A stretch of DNA of 64,000 nt from Desmodus rotundus (lineage: Eukaryota; Chordata; Mammalia; Chiroptera; Phyllostomidae): the NCBI RefSeq assembly GCF_022682495.2, contig NC_071392.1, forward strand, positions 134,291,318 through 134,355,317. The letters run 5' to 3'. Shown piece by piece: positions 23,012 through 35,645 of this stretch. The first letter of the stretch is position 1. Every line of letters starts with the position of its first letter. A program made the position numbers and the translations under genes. The notes under the pieces are model-generated. The model made no database searches. It saw only the letters and a program-made list of their open reading frames with translations, and was not told the origin of the DNA.

Positions 23012-24440
23012 GATGCATATTTGTCCCTCTCTCCTCCTTTCATCTTATTCAGAGGGTAAGGAGAGTTATAGAATTGTTTGGAAGGGTTATAGAAAAATCT
23101 GTATGTTGACCAAGGCCTGGAATAACTATTTTAGTGCTAAACTTCTGCCACGATTTTGTCAGGGGCTGCCTCCCCAGGATGCACACTTTGTTTCAGATCC
23201 TAATGATCCCTCTGGAGCCCACAGAGCTGCCTGGCATAGGGGGGACCCAGGCCGCTCAGCTGGGGTAATTTTGCCCAGGGCCTCTGGGTACTGCAGGCTG
23301 GTTTATATGTTCTCATTGTAACAATTTCTGAAACCTCAATTTCTTAGGTCTTCTTTGGCACACAATAACTTCAGGATTGACAATGATGAGAAGAGTAAAA
23401 ATAAAACATATTTAGGGAAAGAGGGATTTCTTTCCACCTTTATTTTGGCATTTGACAGTAGGTGATAGATGTTTTAAATTACTCTTGGTAAGAAACTATC
23501 AGTAGGAATTATTTTGTTTTACAGATACCTGACATGTCAAAGCATACTCAAATTTGGACAAATATTCTCAAATTAAGTACAGCGAATAGTGAGGCTGGGT
23601 AACTTGTGCTGCAGAAAGGAAGGGAATTCAAAGGAGCACACAAAATGCCACAGCCCTCGAGTGAGCCAAACTCACCTCAGAACAGACAATTCGAGAGGTC
23701 ACAATGGTAGTCAGTCACTGGCTAGTTTAGTTTAGAGACCTGAAGCTTATTTAAATAAGAGGTGGACAAAACCCAATGCTCAGGCCATGGGGAAAGCTGG
23801 GGCGACTTGCACTTAATGAGCAAGTTATTTTAAGGACCCTTCAGTTTGAAATGTATTTCACCAGTTAATGTTTCTGAAGCTTTAGTTGCCCAGTCAATAA
23901 AATGGGATGGTAATAGACTCACTGTTGCTGTGAGGAGACAAAGAGGTGATGTGTACATGAAACTGCTTCAAAAACTGTAGTTTATTATGCAGCTTTTTTT
24001 GAATGAATAATATCTGCTATAACAATAAAGGTAGTAAATGTGCCCTTTCAAAATATTTTCAACTTTTAACACAGCTATGGGTTATATAAATGTATATTTA
24101 TGTAATTTGTAAATAATATTTATTATACAAACAATTACTGAGCATGCACTGTGTGCTGGGTATTTTGTGTGGTGATATACATATATGGTACTACCAGAAA
24201 GGGAAAGTCCATTCAATGCTTTGTTGTAGCATCCCGACCCAATATTGCTTATTACTGTTTATAAATAATTCTGAGAATTGTGGATTTTTTCAAAAATGCA
24301 ATGAATTAGGTTTACTGTTATACTTCATTAAAAATAAAGTATTTTATTGTTTAAAATAGTCTCATGTGCAGTAACTCATGCACAGGGAACGAAGGATTTA
24401 AGTAGCAAGAAGGATAGGGCAGTCTTTATGTGAATTGATA
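23012..24440. other. Single-copy-like non-coding sequence with a MIR fragment
   Basis: It continues the locus that existed before the L1 complex. Positions 23865-23985 look like a MIR 3' half on the plus strand ('aataaaatgggatggtaata', 'ctgttgctgtgagga'). About 24130-24170 resembles another old dispersed repeat. No gene was recognised. Confidence 0.5.
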
Positions 24441-24441
24441 A

Positions 24442-26481
24442 GGAATTCGTAAGCATTTTCTTTTTAAAATTTTTAATTTTTTAAATATATTTTATTGATT
24501 ATGCTACTACAGTTGTCCTATTTCCCCTCTTTATTCCCCTCCACCCTGCACACACCCTCCCAACCAAATCCCCCCACCCCCCAGCCACCTTTAGTTCATG
24601 TTCATGGGTCATATAAGTTCTTTGTCTTCTCCATTTCCCATACTATTCTTAGCCTCCCCCAATTTTCTACCTACCATTTATGCTACTTATTCTCTGTACC
24701 ATTTCCCCCATTCTCTCCCCACCCACTGATAACCCTCCATGTTATCTCCAGTCCTGTGATCCTGCTCCTGTTCTAGTTGTTTGCTCTGTTTTTTTCTTTG
24801 TTTTTAGGTTCAGTTGTTGATACTTGTGAGTTTGTTGACATTTTGCTGTTCATATATTTGATCTTCTTTTTCTTAGATAAGACCCTTTAACATTGCACAT
24901 AATGAAGGCTTGGTGATGATGAACTCCTTTAACTTGATCTTATCCGGGAAGCACTTTATCTGCTCTTCCATTCTAAATCCAGCTTTGCTGGACAGAGTAA
25001 TCTTGGATGGAGGTCCTTGCCTTTCATGACTTGGAATACTTTTTTCCAGCCCCTTTTTGCCTGCAAGGTTTCTTTTGAGAAATCACTGATAGTCTAGAGG
25101 GAACTCCTTTGTAGGTAACTGTCTCCTTTTCTCTTGCGGCTTTTAAGATTCTCTCCTTATTTTCAATCTTGGGTAATGTAATGGTGATATGCCTTGGTGT
25201 GTGCTTCCTTGGGTCCCACTTCTTTGGGACTCTCTGAGCTTCCGGGACTTCCAGGAAGTCTATTTCACTTGCCAGATTGGGAAAGTTCTCCTTCATTATG
25301 TTTTCAAATGAGTTTTCCATTTCTTGCTCTTCCTCTTCTCCTTCTGGTGCCCCTATGACTCGGATGTTGGAACATTTAAAGTTGTCCTGGAGGTTCCTAA
25401 GCCTCTTCTCATTTTTTTGAATTCTTGTTTCTTTATGCTATTCTGGTTGAATGTTTATTTCTTCCTTCTTCTCCAAATGGTTGATTTGAGTCCCAGTTTC
25501 CTTTCCTTTACTCTTGGTTCCCTGTACATTTTCCTTTATTCACTTTGCATAGCCTTCACTTTGTCCTGTATTTTGCAACCATACTCAACCATTTCTGTGA
25601 GCATCCTGATCATCAGTATTTTGAACTGTGATTCTGATAGGTTGGCTATCTCTTTGGGCTTAGTTTTATTTTTGGAGCTTTGATCTCTTCTTTCATTTGG
25701 GCCACATATATATATATTGTCTCTGGCGCACTTGTTATGTAGTAAGTGGAAGAGCCTTATGTATTGACCAGATCAGTGCAGCCTATGTCGCTGTGTTGTG
25801 GTGCTGTATGTAGGGAAGTGGTCCCAGAGGGAACAATGCCTCTCATTCAGCTCTTTGCCAGCTTTCAGTCACTTCTTCTGCTATCCCTAGCAAACTGGGC
25901 CCTGCAGGTGCTGATTCCTGGGTGGGTGGTTTTGTGTATGTTCTAGGACCCTGTGGGTCTTTCCAACAAACTCTCCTGTGAGGCTGGGAGTTTCTCCCAC
26001 CACCTCAACCCTCACAGATTTTTTTCAGCCAGAGGTTTTGAGGATTTCTTTCCCTGCATTGGAACCCTGGGTTGTGTGGTCTGTCTCACTCCCCAGTTGT
26101 TTCTCCTGGTTTATCTGCATGCAAATATGGGACCATCTGCTCCACCAGCCACCGCCTTGACCACTCTGCCAGCTGCTACCTTGCCCAGCCCGCCAGCTGC
26201 CTGGTCCACAAGCCGCTGCTTTGCCTGCCCCAGTCTTCCAACTGCTGCCTCGCTGCAAGTCCTCTCCACCAGGCTGCCTATGTATGCCCCTCCTACTGGT
26301 CTGGATGAATGTTTTCTCTTTAACTCCTTGGTTGTTGGACATCCAAACAGTTTGATTCTCTGGCAGTTCTGGTTGTTTTAAAATTTATTGTTGTCCTTCT
26401 TCTGGTTGTGCAAGGAGGCACAGTCTTCATCTACTCATGACTCCATCTTGCTGGAAGACTGTGGAATTCATAGACATTTTC
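24442..26481 (-). mobile_element. HAL1-a: full-length ORF1-only L1 derivative
   Basis: TSDs 'ggaattcgtaagcattttc' (24442-24460) and 'ggaattcatagacattttc' (26463-26481), 16/19 identical, bracket a ~2.0-kb element. On the minus strand it has a 5' start 'agcaagatggagtcatgag', a 5'UTR of ~760 bp, ORF1 (25696-24883), a ~400-bp 3'UTR and an A-rich tail. There is no trace of ORF2. HAL1 (half-L1) elements depend on an autonomous L1 for reverse transcriptase. The 3' end differs from the L1 3' ends, so it is not a deleted copy of the local L1 family. Confidence 0.85.
24883..25696 (-). pseudogene. HAL1-a ORF1 remnant
   Basis: The frame at 25320-25024 covers the RRM ('ENFPNLASEIDFLEVPEAQR') and 'RHITITLPKI', then loses frame at 'RLSVISQKKPC', where HAL1-b reads RLSADFSKETL. 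The coiled-coil part upstream has in-frame stops. The same frameshift and stops are present in HAL1-c. The stop corresponding to the end of ORF1 is at 24883-24885. Non-functional. Confidence 0.85.
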
Positions 26482-27311
26482 CAGGAAGCAGACCCTAAGA
26501 CTGAGATATGAGTGCAAGAGGTTCATTTTGAAGGATGAATGTGTGGGCACTGTGTGTAGCTAAGGCATTGTGCGTGTTCTAGTTATGTTTGGGAAGGTGA
26601 ACTCTGCATCCAAGCAGATGGGAGCTAGATGGGCATCTCATAGATATTCAGTTAAATTTACCATATTTGTACTCACTTGCTGATGAAATGGAAACACCTC
26701 AGTTGTGATTGGACCACTAAAATGTAACTGCAAAACAGTTGAGTATAAAAAGGTCCAATATAGGTCAATGGAAACACTGATTATGGCAAGCTGATCCCAC
26801 TTGCCAGAGAATGGGTTAGAAATGACCATGTGACCTTGCTCCTGCCAATGAGATATGCAGGCAGGTTTGGTGGGCAGGATTGGGCAGTTTGGGAAAGACT
26901 TCATTTCTCCTAACATGTGTCTTCTTTTGGTAGCAACCACTATCTGACTCCACTGATCTACCTTTTGTCATGTGAGAGCATATGTTTTCTTTGCATTTGG
27001 AGCCATTTTGAGTTGGATTTTCTGTGACTTGAATTTTGAAAGCATCCTGGTTGATACACTAATGTTTGAGACCTATAACATGTCAATTGTTATAATAAGC
27101 ATTATTTAATTTAACTTTACACATTTACTCTAGAGGCAGGTACTGTTATCTTTAGAGATAAGGAAACTGGAAGTGAAGTAACTTGTTGAAGGTCACAGAA
27201 AATGACAGAGCTAGGATTTGAGCCCCAGTTATCCAAATGCAGAAATTGAGCTCTATAATTATGGCTAAATTCCTTTCTGAATGGACCAAAATATTCACAA
27301 TAGGACAGATT
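26482..27311. other. Non-coding sequence with MIR (-) and other old repeats
   Basis: Positions 27090-27245 are a MIR in minus orientation ('ttagagataaggaaactgg', 'gtaacttgttgaaggtcaca', 'gagctaggatttgagcccc'). About 26640-27060 looks like another old degenerate element ('gaccatgtgaccttgctcc', 'ccaatgagatatgcaggcag'), family unnamed. No gene is supported. Confidence 0.55.
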
Positions 27312-27536
27312 TCCAGAGACATTGAAGTTAAGAACAATCTAACAATAGCCAGGGGGGATTGGGGAGGGGACAGTGAGGAGAGGGGATTACAGGAACTACT
27401 ATAAAGGACACATGGACCAAATCAAAGGGGAGGGTGGAGGTGGGGGAGGGAGGGGGTTGCGGCTGGGGTGGGGTGGAGGGATGGGGAGAAAAGGCACACA
27501 ACTGTAATTGAATAACAATAAAAAATTTTAAAAAAA
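27312..27536 (+). mobile_element. L1 3' end fragment
   Basis: It begins 'ccagagacattgaagttaag', followed by the G-rich 3'UTR of the young L1 family and the tail 'caataaaaaattttaaaaaa'. Only about 225 bp of 3'UTR are present. I could not identify a convincing TSD. Confidence 0.8.
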
Positions 27537-30500
27537 GACATAAAAATACCCCGCAGAAACAAATGTGCGTAACATTGGTAATGATAAAAGAAAAATGTTT
27601 TTATAGCTAGTGCTGACAAGGAAGCACTAAAATCAGCATTCTCATAAACTTCTGTATATATAAAATTGGTAATTGACATTTGTCTTAAATTTAAAAAATA
27701 TTTTTTATTCAGCAATTTCAACTTCTAGGAATTTATCCTAAGAAGTGGTATATCCAATACTTTATGTTCAAAGAAATGTATACAGTAGTTATAACATAAA
27801 AATTGGATACAATCTAAATGTTTAACAGTAGGAGAACAGCAAAATAAAATGCTATTGGTAGCCTAGTCTATAAAGTGGCTTGTAACTAATCCCATGTCCC
27901 ACAGGGAGTCTGTAGGGGCTGAAACTCAGGCTTCACAGTGCCATTAATTTTCCAGACATCTTTAATTTTCCATCTTCCATCCCTCAGAATATATCTTTTG
28001 TCCTCATGTTTTTGCCTAATGGGGCAAGATGTTGCACCACTTCCAGCTTCACATTGCTTCACAACAAGAAAAATGAAAAGGTAAGGAACTGTGCATCAGG
28101 AAAGCAACATTTTCCCCAGCAATTCCTAGCTGACCTCCACTTACACTCCATTGGCCACACTGTACTTTGTTGGAATTTTAGCTAGGTTCAATGCCCCTTT
28201 TGGTCACATGCTTATTCTAAGTTCTGTTTTACTGACCAATGTATTTTTTTCAGCAGCAGCACCACACTTTTAATTGCAGTAACTTGGTTTTACATTTTGT
28301 AGGACATGTCTTCTGCATTGTTCTTTAAAAGAGAACATGGACTTCTCTTCACATTTAGTGTTTCAGATAAAATTTGAAGTTATAATTTAACTCCTCTTCT
28401 TTTAGATTTTGATTGAATTGTACTAAATTAATGATTAATTTGGCAAACATCACATGATGTAATGGTTGCAAAATAGTCAGGCCCATGAACATGTTATGAT
28501 TTACTTAGCTAACTACATGTTTTAGATCTTCAATCTGTTTCTACTTAACCCATTTAAAATAACACTTTAAAACCCTTGTATATAAATCTTGCACTAATAT
28601 CTGATAATTTTCTCACTATAAATATCTAAATTTCTACAAGTTATTTCTATAAAGTTATTAGGTCAAAGTATGTGCAGATTTTTAATGCTTTTTACATGTA
28701 TTGTCAAATTGTTCTCCAGAAAGTCTTACTCCAGTATGGTTTATGAAGAGTGTTAGTGTTCCTACACTTCTGAAAACATAGAGTACCAGTTAAAATTTTC
28801 ATGCCAGCCTGGTATGTTATTTTAATTTTAATTTATTTCATTGTTAATGTTACTGAGTTGTAAAAATATGCTTAATGTATTTTACTCTTATAATCATGTA
28901 AAATTAGTGTTTTATTAAAAAGGCCCTACAGCAAAAAAATGAAGGAGAATATTAGCCCATTTTGTTTGTGTACTTGATGGATAATAATTCTAGTGAGCTG
29001 ATGAAAAAGTTACCTTGGGCTTTGGTGTGTCTGTAGCACAGAAGCCTGCGGGAAAATCAAGGGGCCCTGGGTCTGGATGGTACAGGGGCCAGAGAAGGCA
29101 GAGTGAGACCCTGGTGAGATAGCACTATCCAGCCTCACTCCTATAGGTGGCGTTTTCTGGCTCTGGCTGCTCTTAAAGGCTGAAGTGACTTCTGAGGCTG
29201 GAGCTGTATTTCATCCTGAAGGAACAAAATGGTCATATTTAGAATTCAGGTGCTGTCATAATTGCTGTTGAAAATACCTTTTTGTAGCTGGCTACCCCTC
29301 CTGTTTATTTTTTAATAAAAATGTATTGTGGTAAAATACATGTAATATAAAATTTACCATTTTAAGCATTTTTAAATGTATACTTCATGGCATTAAGGAC
29401 ATTCACATTGCTCTGCAACCATCACTCCCATTTATCTCTCAATGTTTTTTATTAACCTAAACCAAAATTCTGTCTCCATTAAATAATAAATCCAAACTTG
29501 TCCCTCCTTCAGGTCCCAGCACCTAAACTTCTACTTTCTGTCTCTATGAATTTGATGACGTCAAGTACCTCATATAAGTGGAACCTATTTGTCTCTTTGT
29601 GACTGGCTTATTTCTTTTAGCATAATGTTCTCAAGGTTCATCCAAATTGTAGCATGTATCAAAATGTCTGCTTTCCTTCTTAAGGCTGAATAATATTCTT
29701 GTTTACTCTTAAGATCCCATTTAGAGCCTTATGAGACCTTCTAAGTTCATGGTGGTACCTGATTTGTGCTGAGAACCCAGCCTAAGACAGAACCTACTTG
29801 AGAAGTCTCATGGTGTAAATTTTGTAGCCTTCCAACTTCATCACTCTCCTGTACATCTGTGCTTCCAGTGTCCCCAAGGGAACCAGGTCCTTTTCAAGTC
29901 TGTATAGTTTGTATAATATGCTCTCTCTTTTCTAGGGTGTGGTGGTGAATTTGCTACAATATAGAAATCGAAAATATAGGTGAAAAAGAAACATATATAT
30001 TAGTAGGTGGAAATTGCCTTTGTAAAAAAATGTTGAGTTTGAACACATTTTCTTTTTCTGTAATTCACTTATACTATCGGGGAAAAGCAAGCTACTGAGA
30101 TGGAATGGCCGTTCTGCTGCAAATTCTAGTCCTGCACAGAGTTTTTAAAAAATAAGAGTAGGTTTGCCTCCTACTCCCCCCATGAAGCTGAAATTGTTTA
30201 TTTATATGGCTCTCACCTTAGGTGTGAACTTTAAATTAAACATTTATAGTGTTATCAATTAATGTGAATGAAATCCATCCAGTGACAGGAGTGAGCTGGC
30301 TTTAAACCCAGTTGGAAGTGAATGTATGTGAAAGGGGTTCAACAATGTGATCTTCATGTCCTGGACTCCTGGGAGATTTTCCTTGAACTGGTTCATGTAG
30401 TCAAAAGCCTTACATTCTTCTCTGAAGGACAGTTGCAATAATTTTAATCATAATAGAGACTGTATGCTGTGAAAGTCTTTAAAAGAATGAATGGGGAGAG

Positions 30501-31874
30501 ATAGTGCAGTGAGGGAAATACAACAGGCCAGTTCAGGAGCCTGCATTAGCACGCACCTTCTCTTGTCTGCAAGCATGGTCTACCCTCATAGAGACTCAAG
30601 ATAACTATGAAAAGTGAAGTGAGGCTGTAAGAGAGGTCACAAATGTTAAGCATGTTAACATTTCCATTATGTCTAAAAGCAGAAAATGGAACAAATAAAG
30701 TAGGTTGTGTTTTCCCCCCACCGTAATGTATGCCAGAATGTCACAAGAACTCATTGTCTGTAATGAATAGAAAAATATGGGCAATTCAGGCTGAACAACG
30801 AAAACATCAATGAGTCCATAAAAGCATCCTGCTTACATTAAGTTCATCTGGTGTGGTTTTATCCTTTATTTTTTCCCAATAAGGCTGTTTTTTTTGAGTA
30901 GTATAATCTTTAAAGTGTAAGCTGCATCTAGAACTGCTTTTCTAGTTCTTTCTCAGTTTCTAAAATCTCAGAAATGCACAATTAAATAAAATCAAATTGT
31001 TGTATGTGTTTTTCCTGCCTCTTCTGTCAGGTCAAATGCTGTTGTGATTTAGGTGCAAACATACTGTGAAATAATTTTCACAGGAAGTGAATGCAGAGAT
31101 CTCAGCAGTGTGTGTGATCAATTGTACGTCAAGAGTCTTTGACTTCAAAGAACTTGCTCAGAAGCCCTGGTGTTGGTCCAGGGCAAGGGCAGACACAAGT
31201 CCCTGCTCACTTCTGAGCCTGAGACCTGCTGGGCCATCAGGGCAGGTGGCCCAGGAGCTAGACAATACAGTCGAAGGGGTCTTTTTTGTCTCCTTGGGTC
31301 TCCTGCTCTTAGAGAAAAGGACTTCAGGATGGAGCTTTTCAGAACTAAGAAGTAATTTTGAACTTGAGCTGAGATTTTCAGAGTGAATAAGCCTGCTGCA
31401 AAGATGGCAGTGTGGTGTGTCTGGCTTTCCCTATAACACATGGAGTGGGGTTAGGGGAAATAGAGTGAAAGGAGAGGACATTTGAGTTTTGGGGAATCTT
31501 AATCATATTACTTTCTGCCCCTCACTGGAAAAAAGAAACCCATGAAAACCCTTCCCTCCTCTGGTTCACTCACCTGTGGCCCTCAGAGACCAAAGTTGGC
31601 ACAAATTAGGATGACTTTTGGCATTAGGCACAATACATGAAACTATAAAAAATTGTCCATATGATCAAAGAATCAGAACCTTTGGGTTGACCCTTATGTG
31701 TATCTACACAAAACTGTATGCTTTTAACCCAAAAGAAAAAGTCATTGCCTTTGTTATTGTTTTATTATCCCATAGTACTTTTTATTTTTACTTTGCTGAC
31801 CCTTTTTACTCTTGACTCATTAAATATGGCAATGTCTAAGATGGTCCTTAACCCTCTTTTCTTTCTCTCTGTGG
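27537..31874. other. Mostly single-copy-like DNA with old L1 debris
   Basis: Recognisable pieces: 27690-27850 (+) is degenerate L1 ORF2 C-terminus ('cttctaggaatttatcct'); 28600-28770 (-) is a degenerate L1; 29310-29700 (-) is an L1M 3' end ('aaatttaccattttaagc', 'tgactggcttatttc'). The remaining ~3.5 kb, including 29700-31874, shows no gene. The overlapping frames at 31087-31441 on both strands are short and lack domains. Confidence 0.5.
29310..29700 (-). mobile_element. Ancient L1M 3' end
   Basis: The sequence runs from 'gtggtaaaatacatgtaa' and 'aaatttaccattttaagc' through 'cattcacattgctctgcaac' to 'cataatgttctcaaggttca', which is the minus-strand order of old L1M 3'UTR and ORF2 C-terminus. 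It is strongly diverged and non-coding. Confidence 0.7.
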
Positions 31875-33839
31875 AAATGAGTCTCAACCCCCACGGGCGT
31901 TTTCAATTAGAGATTTGAGGCTTTATTTCCCCGTGCTGGAGCCCTGGGTTACGAGGTCTGCTTCCCTCCCTGCTGTTCGTCCTGGTTTATCTGTGCGTGA
32001 GTGTGGGGCTCTGGGGTGCTACCTGCCACTTTGCCTGCCCCGTTCTCCGCCACTCTGAGTCTGGCCATCTCGGTTTATCTGTGCGTGAATGTGGGGCCGC
32101 AGGGTCTGCTAGTGGTCAGACTGCCTGTCCCTTTCATCGCCAGTCTGGGTCCCGCCACGGCCACGTGAGTCCTCTCCACCCCGGCTGCCTGTCTCCGCCC
32201 CTCCTACCGGTCTGGATGTTTGTTTCTTTTTCATCTACTTCGTGTTGGACTTCTCTGCCGTTTAATTTTCCGTCAGTTCTGGGGAAGCAGCAGGAGAGAC
32301 TCCCAGCCTCACAGCAGAGGTCATTGGAGAGACCCACAGGGGCCTAGAGTGTGCACAAGCCCACCCACTCGGGAACCAGCAGCAGAGGGGCCCAGTTTGA
32401 TTGTGGGTATCAGAGTGAAAGATTGAAATCCGGAGGAAAGTGAAGCGGGCGCCCTTGCTCCCTCTCAGCCCCTTCCCCACATACAGAGTCACAGCACAGC
32501 AACCAGCATTACCCCGCCCTGGTGAACACCTAAGGCTCCGCCCCTTTAAGTAACAGACACACCAAGACAAAAAAAAAAAAAAAAAGGCCCAAATGACAGA
32601 ACACTTCAAAGCTCCAGAAAAAATACAACTAAGTGAGGAAGAGATAGCCAACCTATCAGATGCACAGTTCAAAACACTGGTTATCAAGATGCTCACAGAA
32701 TTGGTTGAATTTGCTTGAAAAGTACATGAAAAAAATGAAGCCTATGCTAAGAGAAACAAAGGAAAATGTACAGGGAACCAATAGTGATGTGAAGGAAACT
32801 GGGACTCAAATCAATGGTGTGAACCAGAAGGAAGAAAGAAACATCCAACCAGAAAAGAATGAAGAAACAAGAATTTGGAAAAATGAGGAGAGGCTTAGGA
32901 ACCTCCAGGACATCTTGAAACATTCCAACATCCAAATTATAGGGGTGCCAGAAGGAGAAGAGGAAGAACAAAAAATTGAAAACTTATTTGAACAAATAAT
33001 GAAGGAGAACTTCCCTCATCTGGCAAAGGAAATAGACTTCCAGGAAGTCCAGGAAGCTCAGAGAGTCCCAAAGAAGCTGGACCCAAGGAGGAACACACCA
33101 AGGCACATCATAGTTACATTACCCAAGATTACACAGAAGGAGAGAATCCTAGAAGCAGCAAGAGACAAGGAGACAGTTACCTACAAAGGGGTTCCCATAA
33201 GACTGTCAGCTGATTTCTCCAAAGAGACCTTACAGGCAAGAAGGGGCTGGCAAGAAGTATTCCAAGTCATGAAAGGCAAGGACCTACATCCAAGATTGCT
33301 CTATCCAGCAAAGCTATCATTTAGAATGGAAGGGAAGATAAAGTGCTTCTCAGATAAGGTCAAATTAAAGGAGTTCATCATCACCAAGCCCTTATTATAT
33401 GAAATGTTAAAGGGACTTATCTAAGAAAAAGAAGAGCAAAAATAGGAACAGTAAAAATGACAGCAAACTCACAGTTAGTAACGACCACAGCTAAAACCAA
33501 AACAAAAGAAAACTAAGCAAACAAGTAGAACAGAAACAGAACCACAGAAATGGAGATCACATGGAGGGTTATCAATAGGGGATTGGGAGGGGGAGAGAGG
33601 GGGGGAAAGATACAGAGAATAAATAGCATAAATGATAGGTGGAAAATAGACAGGGGGAGGGTAAGAATAGTGTAGGAAATGTAGAAGCCAAAGAACTTAT
33701 AAGTATGACCCATGGACATGAACTATAGGGGGGAAATGTGGGAGGGAGGGGGTGGGCAGGATGGAGTTGAGTCAAGGGGCGGAAATGGGACAACTGTAAT
33801 AGCATAATCAATAAATATATCAAAAAAAATGAGTCTCAA
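31875..33839 (+). mobile_element. HAL1-b: TSD-flanked HAL1 with 5' inversion
   Basis: Perfect 13-bp TSDs 'aaatgagtctcaa' (31875-31887 and 33827-33839) bracket the element. Positions 31888-32275 are the first ~390 bp of HAL1 in inverted orientation; 32276-33826 is the rest in sense orientation, with 5'UTR, ORF1, 3'UTR and A-rich tail. The outer edge of the inverted part and the start of the sense part are adjacent positions in intact HAL1 (compare 36210-36245), as expected for twin priming. The TSD begins with AAA, which fits L1-endonuclease-mediated insertion. Confidence 0.88.
32593..33424 (+). pseudogene. HAL1-b ORF1, best preserved copy
   Basis: ORF1p-type RNA-binding protein. The original start is probably the ATG at 32593 ('MTEHFKAPEKIQLSEEEIA'), but that frame hits TGA at 32716-32718. 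A shift places the remaining protein in the frame open from 32660 to 33424, about 230 codons after the shift. That part reads: coiled coil ('MLRETKENVQGTNSDVKETG'), a Glu-rich linker, the RRM ('IQIIGVPEGEEEE', 'TPRHIIVTLPKI') and the C-terminal domain ('TYKGVPIRLSADFS', 'LLYPAKLSF') to the natural stop. It is shorter than typical L1 ORF1p (about 300+ residues). Only one lesion separates it from a continuous frame; function is unproven. Confidence 0.8.
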
Positions 33840-34864
33840 AGGTTTCCTTAGGCATCAAGCTTGATCTTGAAATAGAGTTGAAGGTTGGAGGCCCAATGAG
33901 TTCAGAAACTATCATAGCCACCCACCTGGAAGAGCAAGAAGTGGGTGAAGGGAGAGAAAGAGGAGGGGAAGTAATGACTGAAGAAAGAGGACTTGAAAGG
34001 CTTTTCTAAAAAGGAAGCCTGCTCATGTTGCTCTCCTACCAGAGCCCTTCCTGGCTCTCCCAACGTCAATAACAAGCAGAATATGGTAAAGCTCCTCATC
34101 TAAGTGCAAAATTCCAGGGGCCTGGCCCCAATCTTTCTTCTGAGTTTCCACCCTAATGCTGTCCCATGGCCTACTCTGGGACACACTCAGCTTTTCCTTT
34201 CTGTCAGAATTAATTTGTCCTGTTACCTGTAGTTTGGACCTGAGAATCTTCTCCATCTTCCCAAGTCCATCTCAATCATTATCTCCTTCAGGGCACCAGT
34301 CCTTTTCCCATACGAAATTTGTCTTTCTTCTCCTAAGGTCAAGACCCCTCTCATCACACATTAGGATGCTCTTCCTTTTATCTTTCCGTGCTCCCTCCGT
34401 GATGGCATTAACCTTTTGTCTTCAACTTTGTATTTTCTACCAGTGCTTCTCAGAGTTGTTGAACTGAGTTACTGGGATACACTGAAGTTATCTAGTCACA
34501 CAATATGATTGCCTGATGTACTTTCTTGACAAACTTCTTACTGTCTAGCTGAAGGAAGACTGTGTGACCACAAGCCAAATGTTCTTTTTGCAAACATACA
34601 AGACTTACAACAGGTAGGCACTCAATCCGCAAGCTTAGATATACAAGAAATAGAGAGTCTTACAACTTCATTTATTTTGTATTTGGACCTTCACACCACT
34701 GGGTGGCAGTAGCTTAATTTCAGAGTCTGATCTTTGGTGCTGCTAAGGGGAACTCAAACTAAGAAAGGTGAGAGAGGTGAGCTCCCATGCCCAAAGTCCC
34801 AGCTTTACCTTACTTGGCTAACCATGGCAATGCAGAAGGTGTGCTTAAGGGAAATATGTAAACA
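33840..34864. other. Single-copy-like non-coding sequence
   Basis: No gene was recognised. The open frame at 34156-34467 has no domain. A few stretches around 34020-34130 look like old dispersed-repeat sequence, but I cannot name a family. Confidence 0.45.
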
Positions 34865-35645
34865 TAAATATAAGTATCAGGTTAATTGATTTATAAGGTA
34901 TTGACAGCACAATTCACTCTTAGTGTGCAGTTTGATGAGTTTTTGACCAATGCATGTTCATGCAGTAGTCATATACCAACCACCAAAATCAAGGTACAGA
35001 AGTTTCATCACTCTCCCCAATTCCCTCATGACCATTTCAAGTAAATCTCCATCTACCTCAGCTCCTGGCAACCACTGATCTGCAAAGTAGCCTTTTCAGA
35101 ATGTCATATGAATGGAATAATATAGAATGCACTCTTGAGTCTGGCTTTTTATACTTAGCACAAAGAATTTGAGATTCACTAATGTCATTGGGTGTATCAC
35201 CAGTGTGTTTCTTTTACTGCTGAGTAGTTTTTATGGATTGACCAGTTTGTTTCTTCATTCACCTATGGAAGAACATTTGGCTTGTTACCAGGTGATTATG
35301 GACAAAACTATGAACATTTGTGTATGTTTTTGTATGAACATAATTTTTCATTACTCTCCAGCAAACACCCAGGAAAGAAACACTAGGTCATATATTAAGG
35401 GCATATTTAACTTGATAAAACTACAAACAGTTTATGTAAGAAATTCCAATTGTTCTGTGTTCCTGTCAGCACTTGATATCAGTTTTATTGACTTCAGTCA
35501 TTCTAATAGGTGTCTAGTGGTATCTCATTAGGGTTTTATTTTGTATTTGCCTGATGGCTAATGATGTTGAGCATTTTTCAGGGGACTTATTAGTTATCTA
35601 CATAACTTGATTGGTAAGTGTCTGTTTAACTCTTTTCCCCATTAA
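34865..35645 (-). mobile_element. Ancient L1M fragment (ORF2 C-terminus and 3' end)
   Basis: On the plus strand it shows the minus-orientation L1 order: 'cctggcaaccactgatctgc', 'atggaataatatagaatgc', 'gaacatttgtgtatg', 'tgatgttgagcatttttcag'. It is highly diverged and interrupted by stops. The open frame 35169-35531 is antisense to ORF2 and has no independent support. Confidence 0.75.

Noticed and set aside
31087..31441. Candidate exon with 98-99-codon frames on both strands
   Set aside because: There are no domains and no convincing splice context. Open frames on both strands at this length are expected by chance in GC-richer sequence.
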